This document shows positions 5,828-11,830 of a DNA stretch of 11,830 nucleotides, in pieces. This stretch comes from Candidatus Eiseniibacteriota bacterium. Its GTDB lineage: Bacteria > Eisenbacteria > RBG-16-71-46 > SZUA-252. A model generated the notes under the pieces. It was not told the origin of the DNA, did no database searches, and worked only from the letters and a program-made list of their open reading frames with translations. The stretch lies in NCBI GenBank assembly GCA_016880395.1, contig JAEHDN010000017.1:1-11830 (forward strand), read 5' to 3'. Position 1 is the stretch's first letter, and the number at the start of each line of letters is the position of its first letter. The position numbers were made by a program, and so were the translations under genes.

Positions 5828-7678
5828 GTGAGCGCGCCCGAGCGTCCGCTCGTCGTCTTCGACGGCGATTGCGGCTTCTGCCGCCAGTGGATCGAGCGCT
5901 GGCGGCAGACGCTCGGCGACCGGGTCGACTTCCTTCCCTATCCGGAGGCGGCTCCCCGCTTCCCCGAGGTCCCCGAGAGCTCTTTTCGGGACGCGGTCCA
6001 TCTCATCGAGCCGGACGGGAGGGTCTCCCGCGGCGCGGAGGCGGTCTTCCGCGCGCTCGCGTACGCGCCCCGGCGGCGCTGGCCGCTACGCCTCTACCGC
6101 CGCCTTCCCGGCTTCGCTCCGATCGCCGAGGCTTGTTACCGAGCCGTAGCCCGGCATCGCACCTTCTTCGGCCGGCTGACCGGCTGGATCTGGGGCCGCC
6201 ATCTCGTCCCGCCCGGTGAGACGCTCACCACGTGGATCTACCTGCGGCTCCTGGCGCTCGTGTATCTCGTCGCGTTCCTCTCGCTCTGGAGCCAGATCAT
6301 CGGCCTCGCCGGCAGGGACGGGATCCTCCCCTCGGAGCGTTACCTGGACGCGGTCGGAGCCCGCTACGGCGTGCTCGGTCCGTGGATGGCGCCGACCCTC
6401 GCCTGGATCCACCCGGGCAACGCGATGCTCCACGCGCTCTGCGCCGCCGGGACCGCGCTCTCTGTCCTCCTCGCGATCGGCATCGCTCCGGTCGCGTGCC
6501 TCGTGGGCGTGTTCGTCCTCTACCTCTCGGCGACGGTGCCCTGCCAGGAGTTCCTCTGGTTCCAGTGGGACAGCCTCCTGCTCGAGGCCGGGTTCCTCGC
6601 GATCTTCCTCGCACCTTGGCGCTGGTGGTCCCTGCCCGAAAGCGATGCGCGCCCCACGCGACCGGCGCTCTGGCTCAGTCGTTGGCTCCTGATCCGGCTC
6701 TCGATCTCCTCCGCCCTCGTGAAGCTCGCGAGCGGCGATCCGACCTGGCGCGACCTCACGGCGCTCCGCCATCACTTCGAGACCCAGCCGCTCCCGACGT
6801 GGATGGCCTGGCACGCGCATCACCTGCCGCCGGGGCTCCAGAGCGCCATGACCGCCGGCGTGTTCGTGTTCGAGGGACTCGTTCCGCTCCTCGCCTTCGC
6901 GCCCAGGCGGATTCGCTTCGCGGCGGCGGCCGGGATCGGCTCCCTGCAGCTCCTGATCCTCCTGACCGGAAATTATGGGTTCTTCAACTGGCTTACGCTC
7001 GCGCTCTGCGTGCTCCTCCTCGACGATGGCGTCTGGCCGGCCCGCTGGCGCGCCGGCCTCGCGCGCTGGCCCGAGCGCAGGAGGCGCGGAGGATGGTGGC
7101 CCTGGATCGTGACGCCCGCGGCCGTGGTTCTCTTCACGCTGAGCTGGGTCCCGACCTTGCGTGGGGTGGGAAGGCCCACCGCGTGGCTCGGACCGGTGGA
7201 TCTCCTCTACGAGGCCGTCTGGCCGTTCCGCATGGTGAACCACTACGGCCTCTTCGCCGTGATGACCACGCGACGGCCCGAGATCGTGCTCGAGGGGAGC
7301 TTCGAAGGGACGGTCTGGCAGGCCTACGAGTTCCGCTACAAGCCGGGCGATCCCGGGCGACGTCCCGAGTTCGTCGCGCCCCACCAGCCGCGACTCGACT
7401 GGCAGATGTGGTTCGCCGCGCTGAGCACGCCCGATTCGCAGCCGTGGTTCTTCAACTTCTGCCAGCGGGTGCTCGAGGGGTCACCGCCCGTGGTCGGGAT
7501 GCTCGCGCGCAATCCCTTCGCGGGAACACCCCCCCGCTTCCTCCGGGCGGTCGTCTACGACTACCGGTTCACGACGCCGGCGGAGCGGCGCGCGACCCAC
7601 GCCTGGTGGAGCCGGAGACGACTCGGTCTCTACGCGCCCGTGATGATGCTGGAGAACGGAAAGCTGGTGCTGATCTGA
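5828..7678 (+). CDS. DCC (DUF393) thiol-redox domain fused to a lipase maturation factor-like membrane protein
   Basis: This is a 616-residue two-part protein. Residues 1-125 are a DCC/DUF393 domain: V-V-F-D-G-D-C15-G-F-C18 gives the D-x-C-x-x-C motif of predicted thiol-disulfide oxidoreductases. Residues about 133-616 match the lipase maturation factor (LMF1/2) family: several membrane segments between about 135 and 440, F-Q-W-D-S-L-L-L-E-A-G-F, S-G-D-P-T-W-R-D-L, E-T-Q-P-L-P-T, T-G-N-Y-G-F-F-N, then a soluble tail with E-F-R-Y-K-P-G-D and A-P-H-Q-P-R-L-D-W-Q. In animals LMF1 lets lipoprotein lipase fold in the ER; the bacterial role is not established. A joint redox and folding role at the membrane is inference. 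The start is GTG 5828, which places the DCC domain properly; a purine-rich GGAAAGGG about 16 bases upstream is a poor ribosome site, so translation may be coupled to the M3 gene. Confidence 0.92.
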   Translation: MSAPERPLVVFDGDCGFCRQWIERWRQTLGDRVDFLPYPEAAPRFPEVPESSFRDAVHLIEPDGRVSRGAEAVFRALAYAPRRRWPLRLYRRLPGFAPIAEACYRAVARHRTFFGRLTGWIWGRHLVPPGETLTTWIYLRLLALVYLVAFLSLWSQIIGLAGRDGILPSERYLDAVGARYGVLGPWMAPTLAWIHPGNAMLHALCAAGTALSVLLAIGIAPVACLVGVFVLYLSATVPCQEFLWFQWDSLLLEAGFLAIFLAPWRWWSLPESDARPTRPALWLSRWLLIRLSISSALVKLASGDPTWRDLTALRHHFETQPLPTWMAWHAHHLPPGLQSAMTAGVFVFEGLVPLLAFAPRRIRFAAAAGIGSLQLLILLTGNYGFFNWLTLALCVLLLDDGVWPARWRAGLARWPERRRRGGWWPWIVTPAAVVLFTLSWVPTLRGVGRPTAWLGPVDLLYEAVWPFRMVNHYGLFAVMTTRRPEIVLEGSFEGTVWQAYEFRYKPGDPGRRPEFVAPHQPRLDWQMWFAALSTPDSQPWFFNFCQRVLEGSPPVVGMLARNPFAGTPPRFLRAVVYDYRFTTPAERRATHAWWSRRRLGLYAPVMMLENGKLVLI

Positions 7679-7711
7679 TGCCTACCTGGAGGAACGCGCG
7701 CGGCGCGGTGG

Positions 7712-8137
7712 TCAGCCCTCGAGCTTCGCGTCCATGGTGATCCGCGCGTTGAGGAGCTTCGAGATCGGGCAGCCAGCCTTGGCGTCCTGGGCCGCCTTCT
7801 CGAACTTCGCGCGGTCGGCGCCCGGAATGCGCGCGGTCACGTCGAGATGCACCGAGGTGACCGCGAAGCCCCCCTCGACCTTATCGATGGTGACGGCGGC
7901 GGTGGTGCGTATGCTCTCGGCCGTCATGCCGGCGGCGCCGAGCTGGCCGGAGAGCGCCATGGAGAAGCAGCCGGCGTGGGCCGCGCCGATCAGCTCCTCG
8001 GGGTTCGTCCCGCGCTCGTTCTCGAACCGCGTGGAGAACGAGTAGGCCGCGTTGGAGAGCACGCCGCTCTCCGTCGAGACCGTGCCCTTGCCATCCTTCA
8101 GACCACCCCGCCATTCGGCGGAACCCTTGCGGATCAT
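7712..8137 (-). CDS. osmC: OsmC-family peroxiredoxin
   Basis: This 141-residue cytoplasmic protein belongs to the OsmC/Ohr family, thiol-dependent enzymes that reduce organic hydroperoxides. Seen directly: the peroxidatic cysteine C57 in T-N-P-E-E-L-I-G-A-A-H-A-G-C-F-S-M-A-L, the resolving cysteine C123 in K-A-G-C-P-I-S-K-L-L, the likely catalytic Arg37 in S-T-R-F-E and Glu47/48. The N-terminal A-E-W-R-G-x-L-K-D-G-K-G-T-V-S-T-E-S-G-V-L strand region and the length fit OsmC proper rather than Ohr. The start ATG 8137 has a purine-rich GGGGGGAA Shine-Dalgarno at 8141-8148. The gene converges with the DCC-LMF gene 33 bases away and lies 75 bases downstream of the metalloprotease on the same strand. 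No clear promoter of its own is visible in that gap. Confidence 0.95.
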   Translation of the reverse strand: MIRKGSAEWRGGLKDGKGTVSTESGVLSNAAYSFSTRFENERGTNPEELIGAAHAGCFSMALSGQLGAAGMTAESIRTTAAVTIDKVEGGFAVTSVHLDVTARIPGADRAKFEKAAQDAKAGCPISKLLNARITMDAKLEG

Positions 8138-8157
8138 GTCTTCCCCCCGGATCGGAT

Positions 8158-8181
8158 GCGCGTGTCCATCGTGTGACGCGC
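8158..8181. repeat. Short inverted repeat between the protease and osmC genes
   Basis: GCGCGT (8158-8163) and ACGCGC (8176-8181) are exact reverse complements around a 12-base spacer, in the 75-base gap between the protease stop and the OsmC start. No T-run follows, so it is not a standard intrinsic terminator; in GC-rich DNA such a dyad can arise by chance. It might fold in the osmC leader or act as a protein site. Confidence 0.25.
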
Positions 8182-8212
8182 CTCCATACTGCCTGATCTG
8201 GCGGGAAGGGCT

Positions 8213-9898
8213 CTACTGCAAACGAACGATCCGCCCGCCCGTTTCCCAGTCGCCGGAGCGGACGCGCCAGTAGTAGACGCCGCTCGCGACCGAGCGCCCA
8301 CGGTCGTCGCGGCCGTCCCACGCGGACTCCTGGATGCCCGCAGGGCGCCAGGAGATCGGGAATCGCTTCACCAGCGCCCCCCGCACGTCATAGACCTCGA
8401 TCGAGGTCTTCCCCGCCGTGGAGAGACTGAAGCGCATCGTCGTTCCGTAGGCGAACGGATTGGGCGAGGCGTAGGCGCGCGGCGCCGCAGCCGGGCCCGA
8501 GGCCACGCCGGTCTCGGTCGCGTACCAACCCATGTCCGCGAAGGCGTACTGCGTGAGATCCACCGAGGACGTGAGATCCGCGTTGATGAAGGGCTCCATG
8601 AGCGCGTTCGGCTGGAGCGACGTGTCGAAGTGCGAGACCGAGGAGCCGCTCTCGAGCGGGTTCGGCGCGTAGAGGCGCGGCCGACCCGTGGCATCCGCTC
8701 CGGCGAGGAGGACCGGATCGGTGCCGATCGTGGCCACGACACCCACGCCGAGCTGTCCCTTGATCGCGGTCGCGTCCGTCTGCGTGATGCTCACGACGGG
8801 GATCGTGACCGTGGGATCGCTCCCGGACATCCCGGGCGGCGGGCCGGCCGCGTTGTTCCCGATGATCACCGCAACGGCGCCGGCGGCCTGCGCGCGCTTG
8901 GCCTTGTCGACGAACGTGCAGGTGCCCCGGTCGATCAGAGCGATGTGCCCCGCGATCTGGGCCCCGTTCACGATGTTCTCGCAGGCATCGCTCGTCGTGC
9001 CCGTGCCGTCATTGGCGAGGATCACGGACTCCTGGATCTGCGGCGTGCCGGGCGGGGGCCCGAAGTCGGCGAGGCCGAAGTCCTTGTTGCCGGCGATGGC
9101 GGCGGGCGAGTCGATCCGGACGATGGCGGCCGGGCCGAGGAAGAGCGAGGAATGGGTCTTCACCTGGTTGCCGTTCCAGACCAGGTTTCCGGTGTTGAGG
9201 GCCGAGTTCTTCCGCTGGTTGTTCGTCATCTGGTCCCAGCGGAGACTGGACGAGAGGTCGAAGAGATTGCGCGCGTAGACGTCGGGACGGTTGCTCAGGA
9301 ACTGTCCCGTGGAGAGCGTCGCGAAGGTCTGGAATCCGAGGCCGTGCCCCATCTCGTGCAGCACGACCGCCAGGAGATCCTCGTCCGTCCCCTCGTTGTG
9401 GTCGAGCCCGTAGTACCAGCTCACGGTGCCCAGGCAGGTGGAGTTGTCGACGTCGGAATTGAAGCGCGCCGTGATGTCGTTGCGGGTCGGGTCGAGGTCG
9501 GAGCCCGCGAGCTTGTTCGCGAGCGCGATCGAGTACCAGGTGTTGGCGATCGGCGCGTTCGGATAGTCCGAGGCCGCGTTGACGGCTCCCGCGCTTCCCA
9601 GCACCCCCCCCGTCGTGTCGCACGGCGTGAGCGGATCGAACCGGGCCTCGACGACGATGTCGATATCGCTCTGGAGGTACGTGCCCCAGATGACGCCCGC
9701 GGTCTGGAACACCTTGAGGCGCTGCTGGCCGATCGTGGTCCCGTCATTCCCGCCGATCGGAGCCGCCGGCGTGGGGTCGTTGAAACCCTCCCCGGCACCG
9801 TCGAGGTTGATCAGGATGAAGTGTGCGGCCGAGGCGGGCTGGGTCGGGCCCGCGACGAGGAGCAGCGCGAGGAGCGCAGGGGCGAAGAAGCGCGTCAT
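8213..9898 (-). CDS. Secreted leishmanolysin-like zinc metalloprotease with inserted PA domain and C-terminal FlgD-type Ig module
   Basis: This is a 561-residue secreted protein. It has a signal peptide (1-24, cleaved near P-A-S-A); an N-terminal region with G-E-G-F-N-D-P-T-P and G-Q-Q-R-L; and a zinc motif H181-E-M-G-H185-G-L-G-F. The standard third metzincin ligand position holds Thr191, not His. A protease-associated (PA) domain follows at about 290-395 (C-E-N-I-V, G-H-I-A-L-I-D-R-G-T-C-T-F, K-A-K-R-A-Q-A-A-G-A). Next are S-H423-F-D and N-A-L-M434-E-P, the likely third zinc ligand and Met-turn. The 11-residue His-to-Met spacing and the late His match M8 leishmanolysin (gp63). Residues about 480-561 are the FlgD-type Ig module ending R-I-V-R-L-Q. 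The start at 9898 has AAGGAGGAG (9907-9915) 8 bases upstream; a much longer open frame upstream is not coding. It lies 2 bases after the small secreted protein gene, so the two are coupled. Substrate unknown. Confidence 0.85.
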   Translation of the reverse strand: MTRFFAPALLALLLVAGPTQPASAAHFILINLDGAGEGFNDPTPAAPIGGNDGTTIGQQRLKVFQTAGVIWGTYLQSDIDIVVEARFDPLTPCDTTGGVLGSAGAVNAASDYPNAPIANTWYSIALANKLAGSDLDPTRNDITARFNSDVDNSTCLGTVSWYYGLDHNEGTDEDLLAVVLHEMGHGLGFQTFATLSTGQFLSNRPDVYARNLFDLSSSLRWDQMTNNQRKNSALNTGNLVWNGNQVKTHSSLFLGPAAIVRIDSPAAIAGNKDFGLADFGPPPGTPQIQESVILANDGTGTTSDACENIVNGAQIAGHIALIDRGTCTFVDKAKRAQAAGAVAVIIGNNAAGPPPGMSGSDPTVTIPVVSITQTDATAIKGQLGVGVVATIGTDPVLLAGADATGRPRLYAPNPLESGSSVSHFDTSLQPNALMEPFINADLTSSVDLTQYAFADMGWYATETGVASGPAAAPRAYASPNPFAYGTTMRFSLSTAGKTSIEVYDVRGALVKRFPISWRPAGIQESAWDGRDDRGRSVASGVYYWRVRSGDWETGGRIVRLQ

Positions 9899-9900
9899 GG

Positions 9901-10410
9901 CTAACGCTCCTCCTTCCGCGGCGTGGACGCCGGCGTCAGCGGTGTCGCGAGGAGCCGGCGCGCGGTGGCTCCGTCCGGCGCGCAGTCCACGACGAACCGG
10001 CCGGAAGCATCGCGGCGCGCGATGGAGAAGGACTGGAACGCGCCGTTCAGGTGCACGATCTCGCCCCCTCCGGGCAGCTTCTCCACGGTCAGCGGCGCGG
10101 TGGGCGCGAGGAGCTGGTCCAGATCGATCGCGGCCTGGAAGGCCCGCCGCTGCTCGACCGACGGAGCAGTGGGGCGGCGCGTCACGGGATCGAGAGCGAC
10201 GTAGAGGCCGGCCGGCGCAGCCCAGCTCGCTGCGCCGAAGGACGGCTCGTCCATCGGATCGCCTGGAACCCAGCCCGGGCGCCAGTCGAACGACCATGCA
10301 GACGCGGACGTGCCGGCGTGTGCGATCGTTGGAGAAAGCGAGGAGGACAGGATGAGGGCGCCGAGCAGAGCGAGCGCACGGGACCGCGGGGACATCCGGG
10401 GGGCGTTCAT
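9901..10410 (-). CDS. Small secreted protein of unknown function, coupled to the metalloprotease
   Basis: This is a 169-residue predicted secreted protein that I do not recognise with confidence. It has a basic start (M-N-A-P-R-M-S-P-R-S-R), a hydrophobic core and an A-H-A cleavage site near residue 32. The mature part of about 137 residues begins Trp-rich (A-W-S-F-D-W-R-P-G-W) and ends with a compact block: G-G-E-I-V-H-L-N-G-A-F-Q-S-F-S-I-A, D-A-S-G-R-F, then V-D-C-A-P-D. I have the impression that similar G-x-F-Q-S ... D-x-x-G ... C blocks occur in other bacterial secreted proteins, but I cannot name a family. The start ATG 10410 has GGAGG at 10419-10423, 8 bases away. An in-frame ATG at 10518 lies upstream of the predicted -10 box and cannot be used by that promoter. 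The stop is 2 bases before the protease ATG, and its last codons carry the protease Shine-Dalgarno. A pro-peptide-like, inhibitor or adaptor role is only a guess. Confidence 0.82.
   Translation of the reverse strand: MNAPRMSPRSRALALLGALILSSSLSPTIAHAGTSASAWSFDWRPGWVPGDPMDEPSFGAASWAAPAGLYVALDPVTRRPTAPSVEQRRAFQAAIDLDQLLAPTAPLTVEKLPGGGEIVHLNGAFQSFSIARRDASGRFVVDCAPDGATARRLLATPLTPASTPRKEER
9907..9915 (-). promoter_or_regulatory. Ribosome binding site of the metalloprotease, inside the upstream gene
   Basis: On the minus strand this reads AAGGAGGAG with 8 bases to ATG 9896-9898, near-ideal. It encodes the last Lys-Glu-Glu codons of the small secreted protein, so translation of the two genes is probably linked. 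It also rules out the much longer upstream reading of the protease frame. Confidence 0.75.
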
Positions 10411-10423
10411 GTGGAGATCCTCC
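10411..10423 (-). promoter_or_regulatory. Ribosome binding site of the small secreted protein, within a mini-hairpin sequence
   Basis: On the minus strand GGAGG sits 8 bases before the ATG. The Shine-Dalgarno bases GGAG are followed by GAT and then CTCC, so the site could pair with itself (4 bp, 3-base loop). The stem is short and its effect on translation is uncertain. Confidence 0.55.
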
Positions 10424-10508
10424 GAGACAGCGAGACGCGGATCGACACTGAGCGGAGCGCCCCCACGCCCGGCCGCATGACTCGATTTGAATCCAAGAAA
10501 CGCTTGTA

Positions 10509-10537
10509 AGTATAGCACGGTGAGCGCCTTGTGTCCA
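10509..10537 (-). promoter_or_regulatory. Strong sigma-70-like promoter for the small secreted protein/metalloprotease operon
   Basis: On the minus strand TGGACA (10532-10537, five of six consensus) and TATACT (10509-10514, five of six) are separated by exactly 17 bases. Transcription would start near 10502, leaving a leader of about 92 bases before ATG 10410. This is the best promoter match in the window and stands out against its GC-rich surroundings. Confidence 0.65.
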
Positions 10538-10543
10538 TGCCGT

Positions 10544-10572
10544 TTGGGACCGGTGGCGCGCTCTGGTATCGT
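10544..10572 (+). promoter_or_regulatory. Possible extended -10 promoter for the PLP decarboxylase
   Basis: TTGGGA (10544-10549) and TATCGT (10567-10572) are 17 bases apart, and a TG one base before the -10 box gives an extended -10 element. Each box matches four of six consensus positions. Start near 10579 would leave about 33 leader bases. The -35 box is only 6 bases from the -35 box of the opposing promoter. Confidence 0.4.
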
Positions 10573-10611
10573 GCGCCGAGACTCGAGATCCAGTCGACAC
10601 CCGGAGAGCCC

Positions 10612-11830
10612 ATGACCGACACCAAGGCGCTCGAGCAGCGGCTCGAAGCTCTCGAAACCGACTCACGGCGGCTCGACACCTCGCCGGACGAGCTAGGCGC
10701 ATGGCTCGAGGAGATGGGCCGTTTCTCCAAGCGGTACTTGAAGGAGAACGCCGACGGCCCGGCCTATCTCCCGCTCGGCTCGCCTCGAGGCGACGAGCCT
10801 CTCCCGCGCGAGCCGTCCCCATTCCTCGACGTGATGCGCGACTTCGAGCGGCTCGCGCTCACGACGGGGATCGTCCCGACGTCGGGCCGCTTCTTCGGCT
10901 ACGTGCCGGGCGGCGGGCTGCCGACAGCGGCCGCGGCGGATTACCTGGCCGCGCTCACGAACCGCTACTCCGGCGCCTATGGAGCAGCCCCTGGAGCCGC
11001 GATGATCGAGAACATCACCTTGCGGTGGCTGATCGAGATGATCGGCTATCCGGACTCGGCATGGGGCACCCTCCAGAGCGGCGGCTCCCTCGCAACGCTC
11101 ACCGCCGTGGTCGCCGCGCGCGAGTCGCGCCCGCCGTGGGAATGGATGCGGAGCGCGATCTACATGACCGAGGAGTGTCATCTCGCGATCCGGAAGTCGC
11201 TCCACATCGCGGGGCTCGCGCACGTTCCCTGCCGCACGGTCCCGGTCGACGACAAGCTCCACATGTCGGTGCCCGATCTCGAGCGGATGATCGCCGAGGA
11301 CCGGGGCAAGAACCTGCAACCCTGGATGGTCTTCGCGAGTGCGGGGACGGTGAACACCGGCGCCATCGATCCGCTCGACGCGATCGCGCAGGTTGCGCGC
11401 GACGAGGGACTCTGGTTCCATGTCGACGGTGCGTACGGTGCCTTCTTCCTGCTGACCGAGCAGGCTCGGGGGCGGCTCCTCGCGATGGCGCAGGCCGACT
11501 CGGTCGTGCTCGATCCGCACAAGGGGCTCTTCCTTCCCTACGGCTGCGGCGCGGTGCTCGTCCGGGACGGGGAGCTTCTTCGCCGCGCGTTCTCCTTCAC
11601 GCTGAGCTATCTCTCCGACGTGGAGCACAAGGAGCACTCGCCCTCGGCCTACTCGCCCGAGCTGACGCGCCACTTCCGCGCGCTCCGCCTGTGGATGAGC
11701 CTCAAGACGCACGGCCTCGACCGATTTCGCGCCGCGCTCGAGGAAAAGCTCCTCCTGGCGCGCCTCGCGTGGGAGCGCCTTGGCACGATGCCCCGGATCG
11801 ACCCTGGGCCAGAGCCCGAGCTGAGCTGCA
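10612..11830 (+). CDS. PLP-dependent group II decarboxylase, aromatic-L-amino-acid decarboxylase-like (3' end cut by window)
   Basis: This is the first 406 residues of a cytoplasmic pyridoxal-phosphate enzyme of the group II decarboxylase family (AADC, glutamate and histidine decarboxylases); the gene continues past the right edge. Seen directly: F-F-G-Y-V-P-G near the N-terminus; S-G-G-S-L-A-T-L for phosphate contact; H190 as the likely ring-stacking histidine; the D272-G-A-Y-G motif, with Asp contacting the pyridine nitrogen; and D-P-H-K304-G, with Lys304 the Schiff-base lysine. Y347 lies in the region of the catalytic-loop tyrosine of AADC, where Tyr favours decarboxylation over aldehyde synthesis, but the loop is shorter and the alignment is by eye. 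The substrate cannot be told; an aromatic amino acid is one possibility. ATG 10612 is preceded by GGAG at 10603-10606. The long frame on the opposite strand is a shadow. Confidence 0.92.
   Translation, partial: MTDTKALEQRLEALETDSRRLDTSPDELGAWLEEMGRFSKRYLKENADGPAYLPLGSPRGDEPLPREPSPFLDVMRDFERLALTTGIVPTSGRFFGYVPGGGLPTAAAADYLAALTNRYSGAYGAAPGAAMIENITLRWLIEMIGYPDSAWGTLQSGGSLATLTAVVAARESRPPWEWMRSAIYMTEECHLAIRKSLHIAGLAHVPCRTVPVDDKLHMSVPDLERMIAEDRGKNLQPWMVFASAGTVNTGAIDPLDAIAQVARDEGLWFHVDGAYGAFFLLTEQARGRLLAMAQADSVVLDPHKGLFLPYGCGAVLVRDGELLRRAFSFTLSYLSDVEHKEHSPSAYSPELTRHFRALRLWMSLKTHGLDRFRAALEEKLLLARLAWERLGTMPRIDPGPEPELSC

Noticed and set aside
6086..7384. A 432-codon minus-strand open frame opposite the DCC-LMF gene.
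   Set aside because: Very charged composition (E, R, G, P), no motif, and the plus strand carries the clear LMF family.
7679..7711. Possible terminator between the converging DCC-LMF and osmC genes.
   Set aside because: The 33 bases are GC-rich but contain no stable stem followed by a T-run on either strand; the 6-base gap at 1831-1836 is also too short to hold one.
8630..9904. A 424-codon plus-strand open frame opposite the metalloprotease.
   Set aside because: Arg/Val/Gly/Asp-rich shadow; the minus strand has the signal peptide, HEMGH, PA and Ig modules.
9899..10822. 308-codon upstream extension of the metalloprotease frame, across the small secreted gene and into the decarboxylase gene.
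   Set aside because: Arg/Ser/Ala-rich nonsense translation; a near-ideal ribosome site and signal peptide mark the true start at 9898.
10693..11712. A 339-codon minus-strand open frame opposite the decarboxylase.
   Set aside because: The plus strand has the complete PLP motif set over the same bases; the antisense translation shows no recognisable domain.
1..11830. Defence island, prophage, insertion sequence, CRISPR or tRNA gene.
   Set aside because: Read through on both strands; no transposase, integrase, repeat-spacer pattern or tRNA-like cloverleaf was seen, and composition looks even across the window.

Overview
The window is GC-rich, about two thirds G+C by eye, and densely packed with ordinary bacterial genes. 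Ten protein genes are supported, two of them cut by the window edges. Two secreted proteins end in a FlgD-type Ig-like module of about 80 residues (W-D-G-R, then a G-V-Y core, ending R-I-V-x-L). With the high GC and Gram-negative signal peptides, this fits an uncultured FCB-group lineage such as Candidatus Eisenbacteria. That placement is an inference from style, not from a marker gene. I see no rRNA, tRNA, CRISPR array, insertion sequence or phage gene, and no gene-free stretch longer than about 200 bases.

Layout. Positions 1-1362 (minus) hold a phosphate-uptake operon: a small lipoprotein, a DUF47/PhoU-like accessory protein and the start of a PiT phosphate transporter. A GNAT acetyltransferase (1369-1830, plus) diverges from it with only 6 bases between start codons. 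It converges on an exported di-heme cytochrome c peroxidase (1837-3558, minus). A 195-base divergent region containing a perfect 7-bp dyad separates the peroxidase from an exported M3 zinc oligopeptidase (3754-5814, plus). The peptidase is followed 13 bases later by a DCC-domain/lipase maturation factor fusion (5828-7678, plus). An OsmC peroxiredoxin (7712-8137, minus) follows. Next come a secreted PA-domain metalloprotease (8213-9898, minus) and a small secreted protein (9901-10410, minus) directly upstream of it. A 201-base divergent promoter region precedes a PLP-dependent group II decarboxylase (10612 to the right edge, plus).

How the genes may work together. The phosphate genes form a recognisable low-affinity Pi uptake unit. 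The M3 peptidase and the DCC-LMF fusion are probably co-transcribed and may share a role in envelope protein quality control or lipase folding. The small secreted protein and the metalloprotease are translationally coupled and share one good sigma-70-like promoter. The peroxidase, the OsmC protein and the CxxC domain all concern peroxide or thiol redox, but they are in separate transcription units, so I do not claim one pathway.

I do not see a clear new defence or mobile system. The most interesting items are three. The metalloprotease has gp63/leishmanolysin-like zinc-ligand spacing with a PA domain inserted. It has a coupled small secreted partner. The third is the redox-domain/LMF fusion beside a periplasmic oligopeptidase.
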